From contig NC_090700.1 of NCBI RefSeq assembly GCF_040954835.1, positions 20,563,501 to 20,627,500 of the forward strand: 64,000 bases of DNA. The letters are read 5' to 3'. This DNA is from Lepisosteus oculatus. Its lineage: Eukaryota; Chordata; Actinopteri; Semionotiformes; Lepisosteidae. Both the position numbers and the translations under genes were made by a program. Under the pieces are notes generated by a model. It made no database searches and was not told the origin of the DNA. It worked only from the letters and a program-made list of their open reading frames with translations. Positions 1 through 11,457 of the stretch are shown here, piece by piece (within the stretch, counting starts at the first letter, position 1; each line of letters opens with the position of its first letter).

Positions 1-191
1 AACATGCATTAAACGCTGAAGCTACAGCAACTTTTAAAAACAACTTTTCTGGTTTGTATGACATCCTCAGTGAAACCGCTACACATCAGATCCTCGCTGT
101 CACAAGTCAGAGCTGGTCAAAGTTATTTTCCCACCACTACATAACATGGTCCTTCCAAATTTACGTACCTCACATGAGCTTCAAAACTTAC

Positions 192-285
192 CCGTTAGGA
201 TGCAAATAATAAGCAAAACTATCGCATTCGTTCCCGGGAAACCCAGAGTAGTCCTGTGGCAATGAAATGACATTCTACCCGCCAT
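192..285 (-). CDS. Probable first coding exon of a membrane or secreted protein gene running off the left edge
   Basis: Read on the minus strand, an ATG at 285 opens 31 codons plus one base and ends at a textbook donor (GTAAGT, 191-186). The start has A at -3 and G at +4, and an in-frame TAG lies 12 bases upstream, so the frame opens here. The peptide begins MAGRMSFHCHRTT and ends in a hydrophobic run (AIVLLIICILT), which looks like a signal peptide. The phase-1 exit is typical of signal-peptide exons in immunoglobulin-superfamily and receptor genes, but that is only a hint. Surrounding sequence (about 190-420) is richer in CpG than the rest of the region, as expected for a promoter. I do not recognise the gene; the rest lies outside the window. 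Confidence 0.5.
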
Positions 286-430
286 GATTCCCAACTAACT
301 CTCTCCCGAACTCTGGAGCCTCGCAGCCGCTCCATAAGGAGAGAGTCCCTGGACTGCACCACTGCCAGAGCGGGGGAGGACACTCGGGCTACAGAAACCG
401 TTTATTAAACAAGCAGATTCAGCATCCCGC
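286..430 (-). promoter_or_regulatory. Putative promoter and 5' UTR of the left-edge gene
   Basis: The stretch just upstream of the minus-strand ATG at 285 has several CpG dinucleotides (for example around the CGCAGCCGC and GAGCGGGG segments) in an otherwise CpG-poor region, and no TATA box. This fits a TATA-less promoter and 5' leader. Inferred from base composition and position only. Confidence 0.35.
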
Positions 431-2375
431 ACTACATACTTTCATAGGCATTTGCACCTACGTTACTTTATTTGAAATATACATCTCTATGGAAAAGTGT
501 ATATATAGACGATTTACTTTGTGTCCTAGTTTGGTTTGCTTACATCCAATCGTACAGGCTCTTGAACTGCTCCTTCTGGAGATCAGGAAAAAGAAAAAAC
601 TGAATAACGGGCGTGCACTCGGTGCGTGGTATCTGATTTATTGCTGCTTCAATGACAATTGAGGGAAAGTGAAAGCGTCGTTGACTGATTTATTTTAAGT
701 AATAGCATTACTTAGCAGTTGAGAAAACTCTTGTACAAAAAGCGGAACAGGGAAGAGCGCACGAAGTGTTTTTATTCAAACAGTCCGTGTCTCGAAAATG
801 AGCACAACTTCGAAGCCTCTTCCATGCTGTTGGAACAGAAATAGGACCGCACCCCACGTTTAATAAAAAAAAACATCTCAAAAGTCTTTAATTTCCTTAC
901 ACTCAACATCTATCTCAACATGTTATTAAACTAATTACTGAGAGTGTTCTAAAACATGGTGTTGCATATATAATTGTAAAAATATAAGCACAATTTGTGT
1001 TTTCAGGTGTATGGGCTGGATGATTCTAAAATAATGTATATCTAAGGCAGGTCAATGCTTGAAGTCATGAACGGAATTGATCATGGTACTGAAGTCAGTC
1101 TGAGAGGCATTGCAGCCAAACTACTCCTACCTTCAGGGAACTGGTGCCTGCTGGGGTGAAAATCAACACTGAGGAAGGGGTTTTGTAACAATAGGACCTG
1201 TCAAAGACATCTAAAATCAAAAGCAGGCAGACAAAGTCAGCTACAGCCCTGCTCTAAGCCTAGTTGTAAATGCTCAGGGCAGCTGGTTTGGAGTATAGAC
1301 TGTGCAGGAAGGGAAGTCCCAGAATTCCATGGTAACTTCTCTGGCATTACACTGGAGCTGTATTCTTTTCATAGCAAAGGATTTTTTTTGACCAAGGAGT
1401 ATTTCACCAGCTGTCATCTTTGCTTACTAAAACAGCAGTTGTCAGTAAACATGTCCAGGAGGCTGGTGCTCACAAATATCCTGGGCTGTTTAATTTGTGT
1501 TCTGCAGGCTCTTCATCATTCATTATTAACAAGCAGCACATCTTGGTGAAACAGCTGCCTGAACTGCCCCTCCCACCCAAGTACCTCCAGGAGCTTTCCT
1601 CTGGGGTACATTTTTTAGTGTTTGTCCTTCAGTGTGCCCACCTTTCCTTGTTTCAGAGGAACCACAACATGACCTTTCTCAGTCATTAAAATCTATGTGT
1701 TCTAAATCAACTTGAGACAATTAGCATCTTTACACAGGTGGAGCCATAGACTTTACAAGTAGAAAAAATGAAATGTGACAAGTGAAGAGTGTTACCCTAA
1801 ATCCAAAAAATGAAAATCACAAAACACTTACTGTAACTATAAGCTCCATCAGAGAGTTCTGGTCTGTGGGAAGGCCGAGAGTTAGTATGCCACTGTTTCT
1901 GGAGTCTGTGCAAACTGAAGTCCATTACTCCTTATTCTCTTTTACCCAGTGTAACATTTTGGAGTGGAAGTAATTATTTCTCTTTATTTTATGAACACTG
2001 CCAAGCTTCATGTTTAAAGCAGAACATTCTGTTGCCAAAAGAAAGGCATAAAATTACATGGTAGTGTAGTGTATTGGTGTGTTATGAGGTCATTTTAATC
2101 TCCTATCCAGGGGAGAGTAAAATATTACCACCCCACTCAAAGCTACAGAAAGTGGAATAGGATCCAACCTATCCGACCCTTTAGGATTATGTATTGTGAT
2201 TCAACATTAGAATGTTAAAGAATCAAATTTAGAATAAAGGAAGATATTCAAAATGCAACCACTCTGGGGTGCACAGAAAATGTGAACATAGATATAGAAT
2301 GATATTTTGAAATTCCAAATACTGCTAAATAATCTTAATGCACACTGAATTTCAGCATCCATACATTCATTATCA
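431..2375. other. No gene seen
   Basis: AT-rich sequence with no splice-bounded coding segment, RNA gene or repeat that I recognise. Short open frames here have no family signature. Confidence 0.5.
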
Positions 2376-2460
2376 AACAGTTTAATCCAATTCAGGGTCA
2401 CAAGGGGAGCCAGAGTCTATCCAGGTGCAAGGCAGGATACACCCTTGATGGGACACCCTC
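2376..2460 (-). repeat. SINE 3'-end fragment (tRNA-SINE family A)
   Basis: On the minus strand this reads as the end of the most frequent SINE of the window: a GTGTATCCTGCCTTGCACC core, then a segment ending CCTGAATTGGATTAAACTG. The tRNA-derived head is missing. The same core is at 10407, 11098, 17937, 31149, 50535 and 60537. Confidence 0.7.
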
Positions 2461-5400
2461 TTGGATAAAGCAGTAAGATGGAAAAAAATTGTAACAGACA
2501 AAATTGCTCTGGGCTGGGTCTTACTATTGAATGTCTTTGATTTCCTCCAAGCCATCCTCCATGAAATCCTAGATGAACTGAAAACCTGGGTCTATTCAGC
2601 AGTCTCTGATCAAAAGCTAAGCCCTTGTCAGCAGGTTTCTATTGGGTAGAAGAAGAAGGTTAACAGACCACTGGATTTGAAATCTGGGGCTGGCAGATGG
2701 CTTTAAGATTTAAATGACATCAGGACTTTAGTCCCATAAACATACAATTATTATCCTCAGTCCTGACAAAGAGAACTAAGACTCAAAGGACAAAATGTGT
2801 TTTTCTCCAAATTGTCCTTGAAGTTCTAATGATGGTGAAGCATATGAAAACCAATAATAGGCGTATATTCATGCTAGGTTTTAATACCATAGTGCTTTTT
2901 TTTCCTGGTTTTACACGTCAAATGAATACACAGGATTCTGTATAAGCAATGAATCAACTGGTCTGAATTGGTAGATATAAGCTGTAAGTGATCTGTAAGG
3001 GATCTACAAGTGCTGTGCAAGTTAATGTATCCTCAAATAGGATACTTCTTGCCATCCATGTAACAATGAAGAACAGGCTTGGCTGACCCCCCACCTACTC
3101 ATGGTGAAAATGTTTAAATGGGGTGAGGCCAACTGTCCAGCAAATTTTCAAAGTAAATACGTCCTTGAAGTTATTGATGCCTTAAGGGTTTTACTGCCAA
3201 TCTGTTACAAAAGGCCAGCAGGAAGGCTGTATTGCCTCCCCTGGCTCACATTGCTGAAAGGGATCACTGGGGTTACCCACAGTTCCACACTGTCCCTCTG
3301 TGTGATTACCTTTGCAGTGTCACAGAGATGGAGAGGAGAACCATAATGGCCACTGCTGCCATCTCAGTAAAAAAATAAAATAACCACAGTAAGGAAAAAA
3401 GGAATCTCACCTTCCCACAGCCAGACAAAAGGAATGTGTTACATGGATAAACAGGCAAGGAAGAGTTTAAACAAGCTGTTGTCTAAGACTGTTGTGTTTC
3501 CCCCTGTTTCTCTGTGTACACTAATATGAATACAACAAAAAATACCATGGAAACAGCAACAACAACAAAAGCAGCTAAAGCAACATACATAGACAGCGTC
3601 CATCTCCTCCTGCATATATCTTGTGACAGTTTATAAGGAAAGAATGTAATCCCCAAACTCCTGTCTTCAGAGTGATTACAGAATAGAGAAGTACTGTAGG
3701 TGCAGCTCCATTGTAAAAGCAATGTTGTTTTGGTAAAGCAAAATCAGTCATAAAGAAAGACTTTTAATCACCATTGAAAACTGTCCAGGACAAGTGAAAT
3801 CTTATACCTACTTGTCATTTTCTATATATTTATGGACTAAAAATGCACACACATGAAAAAAAATAACATTACATGTATAAAAAATAATTTAAGAAGATTT
3901 TTAATAAATTGTTATGGGTATCAGTTAACTACACTTTGGACAAATCACAGAGATTTAACTGCACATATGTTAAACCCTTCTCTTAATTCTATACAAGACT
4001 GTATAGAATACGTGCTGAACCTTAGAAAATCACACAAACTGCTGAGTAATTAGTTACCTAGCTACCTACTAACACATACAGTAAGAGTATTTAATTGTAT
4101 GTGTTGAGCAACAGGTAGACTGATCATGTTTGAGGTTGTTGTGAAAGTGCTTTGTGCTTGTATTTGTATTATTCAAATCCAAGATTATTTTTTTAATAAA
4201 CATCACATTTTTAAGTGGTAAAATTATTAGTAATGTTATTTTTTTTAGTGTCATAATAAAACTAATAACTAGTAACTCATATATTTAATCAGAATTTAAA
4301 ATAAATTTGTGAATACTCTGTTTCTAAATTTTTGTATTTATTTGTGGCACATAATAAATAATAAAATACGCAACACATTATGAATAAATACACAAGACAC
4401 ATTTTCTGCTGTGCAGCAAAGATTTTTAGGACACTTTTCATCAATTTAATTTTTCTCAAAGGGACTTGCTGGTGCTTGTAAGGGTTTGCTGATGCTAATT
4501 TCTAACTGAATATCAACGTTAATTCTTTTCTTTAGCTAATCCACAGCCTTCCTCCCACAAAACAAGCTAATCCACACAAGCCAATCTGTGCAATGAGCAG
4601 TGTTTGTCAAGAGTGCTTTTGGAATTTAATTGGGACATTTAGGTATTAAATGATTTAATCCAAGTGTGCAACAACTGAGCAAGGAACCTCGTAGTATCTT
4701 CGCATTGGAGGTTAATATCAACAAGATCTTCACAAGATGCTACAATGTGAATGACAAGGAAAGCCCCTGAATTATCCCTCCTTTAAATGAAGAAATCCTT
4801 TCCTCTTATATAGTTGTTAGCAAGTGCTCTGAGATACCATTTTGTTATATTCAAAGCTTCCTTTTTTGTGAGGCTGATTTATCTAAATATTCAATCACAA
4901 AAACAAATATAAAACAGCATTTTCAAGCTGCTTTCTAATTTGGCCTTACTGTATAAACAGGACCACATTTTTGATAAGCAGAACATTTGGCCCTTTTCTC
5001 TCAATGAATGGGCATGTTAACACAAAACAAGTTTTAACGAGTGCCATCAGGCAGAAAACATGGTTGCAATTTACAGGGAGGATGAGCAAAAACTATGAAC
5101 CAGTCATCTGGGTTTCACTGAAGTGGGAAACAAGTGAAGTAAAGTGATTTGGAGGGTGTAGCAGATGTGCACAGTATTCACGACCTGGTGCTTGATTCCT
5201 CACTAACGTACCATGTCAAGACTAAAACTGCAATAGCCAAGAGTCTTCATATATATATATATGTACTGTAGCGCCTTTAAAAGCAATAGTCTCAAAGGGC
5301 TTAATATTCTGATTTGCTCAAATTAGGAATTCAGAGACTAAATTAAAATGAAAATAATTCTTCTTCATCTCAACTTTATCTTACCTATGGTGGAGTCAGA

Positions 5401-5504
5401 ATAATTTCAGAGCTACCCTAGAGATGGAGGAACAATGACAAAATGGCCTCAGTCCTGCTCTGAACTCACCCATCTAGCTGATTGGTGTGTATTTGTCAGG
5501 ATTG
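2461..5504. other. No gene seen
   Basis: AT-rich, no recognisable gene. A minus-strand frame at 3483-3722 encodes a hydrophobic segment with a short polar tail, but the DNA there is a low-complexity GTT/GCT-rich run and the flanks give only a weak acceptor, so it is not called as a gene. A short TA run is at about 5251-5263. Confidence 0.5.
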
Positions 5505-5610
5505 ATGAAACCACATGGGGAGAAACTCCAAACTCCACACAAAAGACACCTTGACCTAGAATCAAACTCATGACCTCCAAGGCTGCAGTACTAGCTGTCC
5601 CACCACTGCC
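5505..5610 (-). repeat. tRNA-derived SINE fragment (V-SINE-like)
   Basis: Minus strand: GGTGGGACAGCTAGTACTGC (A-box-like) followed by GAGTTTGATTCTAGG (B-box-like) and the GTGTGGAGTTTGGAGTTTCTCC central block. This order is that of a tRNA-headed vertebrate SINE. The tail is not recognisable. Confidence 0.6.
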
Positions 5611-8600
5611 CTGTCTCCATGCATTTGTATACCTCTTTTCATTCCATAGGATAGCAAACCACTTTACATACTGTATAGGATGGGACCTACTTCACCCACC
5701 ACTGATGTGCAGTATCTACTGTACCTGGGTGAAGCAGTCTGGACCAAAAGCTTAATTGAAGCAGAACTCCAGGTACAGAGGTGAGAAATTGCTGCACCAA
5801 TTGAATAAAGGAGAAATATCAGAGGGGGCAGACTGTGTAAACTGAATTGAAATGCCCCTCTCTGATTAAACTAACCCAACGGTGTCCTCTTACATGGTTC
5901 ATATTTTAAAGTCATTTACAGAATGAGAGATCAAAGACCTAATTTCTTCTGCTTGGAAAATTAAACATTTTCTAATTTGGGTCACATCTCATCAGTGATA
6001 GACTTTCATTATACAACACATAGAATATATATTTTTATTCATATCACCAGTGTGTACAAATTTGTACATTTATGTTCTACATACATTAGCAATGTCTAGA
6101 GTTCTGAGGGTTCTAAAAGACTAATATGCTTCCTGTAGAAAATTGTTTGTTTAGGGCAAGACTGCAATGCAGCTTGAAAGACATCCCACACCCCTTAAAG
6201 GGAAATGTACACAGATAATAAAAAACATAGCCTGGTTACAATGCCTCATATTATTAAACTGTAGTATGAGACCATACAAGTCATGGTTGGGTTTCACAGC
6301 ACTATGTACACAACTTGATAACCCACCAAAGAGAGCACCTGTGAGCCATCAAGGCTTACAGTCTCACCACCGCTGGCTTTGTATCTGTCATCAGGAGAGA
6401 TTCCTAGGAGTTTCACTCCCCCCAACAAACCAGTTCTGCCATCACAGGCATTAGTGTTGGATTTCCACACACAACCTCGCCCCGGACAAGCTTTTTCTTC
6501 TACTCAGCAAGTGTCCCACAATCCATCTTGGCCTCCTTGGGTCACCAGGAGCTTTGGAAGTTAATATTTGGCACCATTTTGACACACAGTATTTAGACAC
6601 TGAGGGCGACCAGCATTTTAGCAGCTTAAATGCACAGAAAATAGGTAGTGTGTTAGAAGCAAACTCTGAATGCTGAATGCTGATACCAAAAAAGGAGAAG
6701 AATTAGCATATGCAATAAATGACCAAATCACTTTATGGAGGCAAAATCACAGGCATCTTTCAAAGCTTAGCTGAAGGCTATGATGAAAGCCCACAGTATA
6801 CAGAAAGATAACGAGCTGTTATTAACTGTATGGCTGTACTTGATCGTATTTTTCTTACTTCATTTTGTTCTTACTTTTGATTTTGTGAGTCACATTTAGT
6901 AAAAGGAAAGGAATATAAGCAAAGTTTTGTCGACACTCTATAATGAGCCATTGTGTGTCCTATAATCAATACTTTATTTTTTAATTGAGCTCAGTGTTTC
7001 AATCCGGCATGACACATCTATTCATTATGTAATATTTAGAGCAGTTCACCACTCCCGCTGGGATCCTGCCCACTGCAGGAACCCCAAGTCCTGAAAAATT
7101 TATCATACTGCCACAGAGTGACTCCACAGTAGTCCAGACTCACAACGATTACAGTTTTACTTTACTTCTGCTTTGCCCCATTTTCAGAACCACAGTCTTA
7201 TTAATTTGTGCCTTAGTCTGAGACAGGAATCTATTTCTGTTTCATGGCAGAGAAACCATGAAATGTTATTGAGGACTTGTTACGTATTAATTGCATAACA
7301 CAAAGTGGAAAGGTATTATAAGATCAGTTACATGCACTGAGCAGTGTGTGGTGTTGATGCAATTCATTATTATCATAAGAAGAGTTTATTTTATTTTTAG
7401 AAACCTAGCAACACCATTCTCCTCACATTTTGCCAAATAACTTGTATATCCATTGGAAAAAAGACTTGGCCTGTCCGTATTCACTAGGACACTGTGCTCC
7501 TAGCTCTGCTGCCCCATCAGACCAAATGGGCATCAGAAGAAAAGAGATATGCCAGTGGACGGCCTCCCACATTGCCAAAGCTGTTTTTCAAAGTTCTTTA
7601 AGTGCTGTGTGTCTGTATGGAATCTATAGTTTTATTTTTCCTATGCATCTCCAAGGGCAGTCTAAGAGGTGCCATTAGTGGTTCACACCACACCCTCACT
7701 AAATTTGTTTGTTTTTGCATGGTCTTTCACTCCTTCACACAGCTTTGAAATGTATATTTTTATTACATCCCTCAATGTTTTTTTTTTCTTGGATTCCTCT
7801 CTGATCCCTACCAGTCCATCTGCCCAAGAGAGTGCCAGACACCACTGGAACAGACACAGACTATCCACAAAAACAGTGCCAGCTGCCACAGACCTTCAGC
7901 CATTAATCCTCAAAATGGGCTTCAGTTAATTGCAACCAATTAGGAGTCCTGTATAACACATTAGTATGGCTTCACCCGGTCTAACGCAGGTAGTACATTA
8001 TCAGAGGTCACCAGTGCTGCGATAAAAGGATTTAAATCAAATATTCAGAATATGATGAATATTCAGAGGCTCTGAGAAGAAAAGACCTGGTAGCTATAAA
8101 AATGTTACATACAGTACTTCTTTCTCACCTTCCCATAATGCATGGAGCAGTTCTTTCAGTCCCTATGTATAATTGTTACATAAACAATGCAGAATTTTAT
8201 AAAGTTGGGTCACAGTTCTACAATATCCAGCTTGTCGGATTTAGAAATGGATCAACATAATCATGAAAACAAATGCTCTCAATTCTACATCATATACACA
8301 ATTTCAATGAAATGCTTTGTAAGACCTCAACTGCTCTCCCACAGTAGTGTAGTTGTTCAAAGTTGGTAAAGCCACTTGAAAGCTAATATTTCCTATTAAG
8401 CAGTTTTCTAAAAGCATGTTTTTATGGTTTAGACCGTCCTGTGATGATGCTATAGCCTCAATAATTTATTTCATATCCATTTTCAAGTCATGCAGACAGA
8501 TGTGATCTGAAAATGAAAATTAAGTTCCTAAAGATGAGCCTTTCTTATGTGTTGTCTCCTCTCTTTGATTTGAAGAAGATGGTGTTACGATTGTGTTTCT

Positions 8601-10406
8601 TGTTTTTGGCAACATTGGTTAGATATAGTACAACAGGGGACTATTAATGTGTTTTTATCATGAAGCGGAGAGGGACAAAAGAAACATCCCCAAGAAATCA
8701 CTAGACAGTTGTGTTGTGTGGATGCTACATGCTAGAGGTGCTCCTTTAGCTCTATGTTGAATAAAGAGGTCAAATGGATGACACACATCATGTCTTTTTT
8801 GGTCATAACATTTGGTGACAACAATGGTTGAAGTCTATATATCCCTTCCACCTCCATTCCTACATGTTCCAGACAAGTGTTGGCAGAGCCTCTGGGTTCA
8901 GGCGTTCAAGTTATACTTATTGGCACTGGGTCAGCTAGCATAACCAAGCCCAGTGGGCCCTTCTCTTTCAGTACCAGAAATGACAGAGGACAACATATTT
9001 TGTGAATATCGTGATTGGCACATGACTCCTTCACAGTGGCTGTCACTTTCTTGACTCCTGACCTCAGCCCCCTGCTATAGCTGCTTTCTCCTGGTTGTAC
9101 ATGACCTTCATTTAAAGTGGTTTGAATTCTGCAAAAGGAAGCTGCAAAAGAAATTCAGAAGGACTTAGGCCACAGAACCGGACCACCACTTTGCGCTTTC
9201 AATCCAGCTATAGAACAGAGCAATGATTTGGCGGATTGCAAAATTTTAACAAGTTCTGAATGTTTCACACAGATAACAGAAAAGATCAATCAGAACAGTA
9301 GTGGAAATGAGCTGGAATAACCCAGAACTTCATAATGATAATGAAAATTTGAACCTGACTGATTTCCAGAAGAAATCAATGTCAAGTACTCATCCTTATT
9401 TACTGTATGTATTGCACCTTTTCGATATATGGACTTTAATTTAGTGTAAAGTTTCTACTGTAAGCAGACAGCCAATAGGAGACTCTGACACCTGTCTCAC
9501 CTGTGCTGGAGCTGCAGTTAGGGGTTAGGTTTGAGATGCGGAAGTTCGGGGAATCTGCAGTTTTGCTGATCTGCAAATTAGCAAGAGTGAATCATGGTAA
9601 ATATACAGCAAACCTGGATGTATGAGTTCTGTCGATTATTAATATATATATATAGGGTTTGATTTAGAACGCTACATAGTAGTGCTGATGGGAGTTGGAC
9701 AGGGGATTTTCTGGAATGGACCGTGTTAACGGTTTTACAATAACACGATTTGACTGAATTTATTTTGTATTGGCTGTTTCCTTTATATTGCGAAACACAA
9801 CAACAAAACTGTTTGTCTTTATCATCTCTGAACGTAGTAGTTTGGAAAAGGTGTCGTTTTCCTGAAATGCAATGTCAGCCGAAAGTGTACCAACTCAGCA
9901 AGCCACTGTTATTAAACAACAAACCGAATTTACCCTCAAGGCAAGAGATTTTGTATTCAAGTATTTATTATGTGTAAATGAGATAAGTGCAGGCACGGAT
10001 GAATAACAGAACCAAGTCTGTTCTTTGCTTTCTTCGCAGACAGTGCTGTGTTGTTGCTTTGAGTAATGGCTTAGTAGTGTGATCTCTCCTGTGGTTCCTG
10101 CTAAGTGAATTGTAAAGTGATCTCCTGAAAATGGGCATTATTACTTTTTAAATGTTTAGTGCAGGGGATTTTTTAATTATCAGTGAGCAATGCTTCATTG
10201 TTTAAATTAAGATTTATAATCCTAGGGGTTAAACTGTTATACAGTTCTATGTTCAGGTGCTATTCTTTTGTTTAACTGAATGAAATCATTCATTTTCTAC
10301 TGGAGTTTAATCTGGGGGAGCATTCGTTTTCACAATGTATACCAATCTATAACTTTCCATTAATATTACTTATAATGTTAGTAATATTATTATTATTAAA
10401 TACTGG
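5611..10406. other. No gene seen
   Basis: Unassigned AT-rich sequence. Open frames at 6167-6564, 7430-7929 and 9750-9977 lack family similarity and splice context. A short TA-repeat lies at about 9642-9652. Confidence 0.5.
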
Positions 10407-10600
10407 TAGGTTAATTGGCTTCTGGGAAAACTGACCCTGGTGTGAGTTTGTGCATGTTTGTGCGTGTGTCTGCCCAGCGATGGATCGGATGTCAGTCCAT
10501 GGTGTATCCTACCTTGCGTCTGTTGCTTACTGGGATAAGCTCCAGCTCCCCTGCAACTCTGAATTGGATGAAGTGGTTAGAAGATGAATGGATGCATGGA
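10407..10600 (+). repeat. SINE family A, 3' half
   Basis: Begins in the GGTTAATTGGCTTCTGGGAA block and runs through the GCGATGGATCGGATGTC and GTGTATCCTACCTTGCG blocks to CTGAATTGGATGAAGTGG and a short GATGAATGGATG-type end. It accounts for most of the 115-residue open frame at 10415-10762. The tRNA-like head is absent, the usual 5' truncation of a retroposed copy. Confidence 0.75.
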
Positions 10601-11097
10601 TTATCAATTGTAACATTTAGTTTAGATTATTGGAGCTGCAGGGGCAATATGGCTGTTCCAGTCTCTTTGCATCATATTGTGTATAATAACGATTATCATA
10701 GACTAAATGAGCCCGGATTGAGTTCCAACATGAAAAAAATGGGAGAGACAAAACAAATGTAGATGATTTCTGTTACTAGAAAGTACTGTTAGTATAAAGA
10801 AAAAAAGATTGTCTCCATTTGTGCTTTTCTTGTCTGTATCACTGGATTAAAAAATAAATATTGAAGACATTCAATTTTACTGTTTTAAAAATATATCTTG
10901 CTCTCAATTAATCTCTTTACATGTGATGTAATATCTGATTTGCAAAAAATTAAATTTGAATTTACGTTGACTCTTACATAATATATTGTATATACTGTAT
11001 ATATATTTGACCAGAGTGTGTGGCTGTACAAACTGTTTCGTATTCCTGTTAAAGATCTCATGGAAGGGACATATTTCGATTAATATGAAACAAGTAC

Positions 11098-11457
11098 TGG
11101 GAGGCACAGTGACACGGGTGTTAGCACATTGCCCCACAGGGGCTCTGGGTTCAGTTCTGGACCTGGGGTGCTATCTGTGTGGAGCTTGTATGTTCTCCCG
11201 ATGTTTGTGTGGGTTTCCTCAAGGTGCTCCGGTTTCCTCCCACAGTCCAAAGACATACTGTTAGGTGAACTGACTTCTGGGAAAACTGGCCTTGGTGTGT
11301 GTGTGCGTTTTTGTCTGTGAATCTGCACTGTGATGGACAGTGGCCCTGTCTCAGGTGTATACTGTATCTCCTTGCACCCATTGCTTGCCAGGATAGGCTC
11401 TGCATGCCTGCAACCCTGTAGTGGATAAAGTGGTTAGAAAATGGGATGATGAGGGAT
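11098..11457 (+). repeat. SINE family A, near full-length copy
   Basis: A tRNA-like head (GGCACAGTGACACGGGTGTTAG, then GGGTTCAGTTCTGGACC as B box) is followed by the central block (GTGTGGAGCTTGTATGTTCTCC, GGTTTCCTCCCACAGTCC), the GTAGTGGATAAAGTGG 3' block and a GGGATGATGAGGGA end. The overlapping open frames on both strands here are by-products of this repeat. Confidence 0.8.

Noticed and set aside
10415..10762. 115-residue plus-strand frame
   Set aside because: Most of it is the 3' half of SINE family A.
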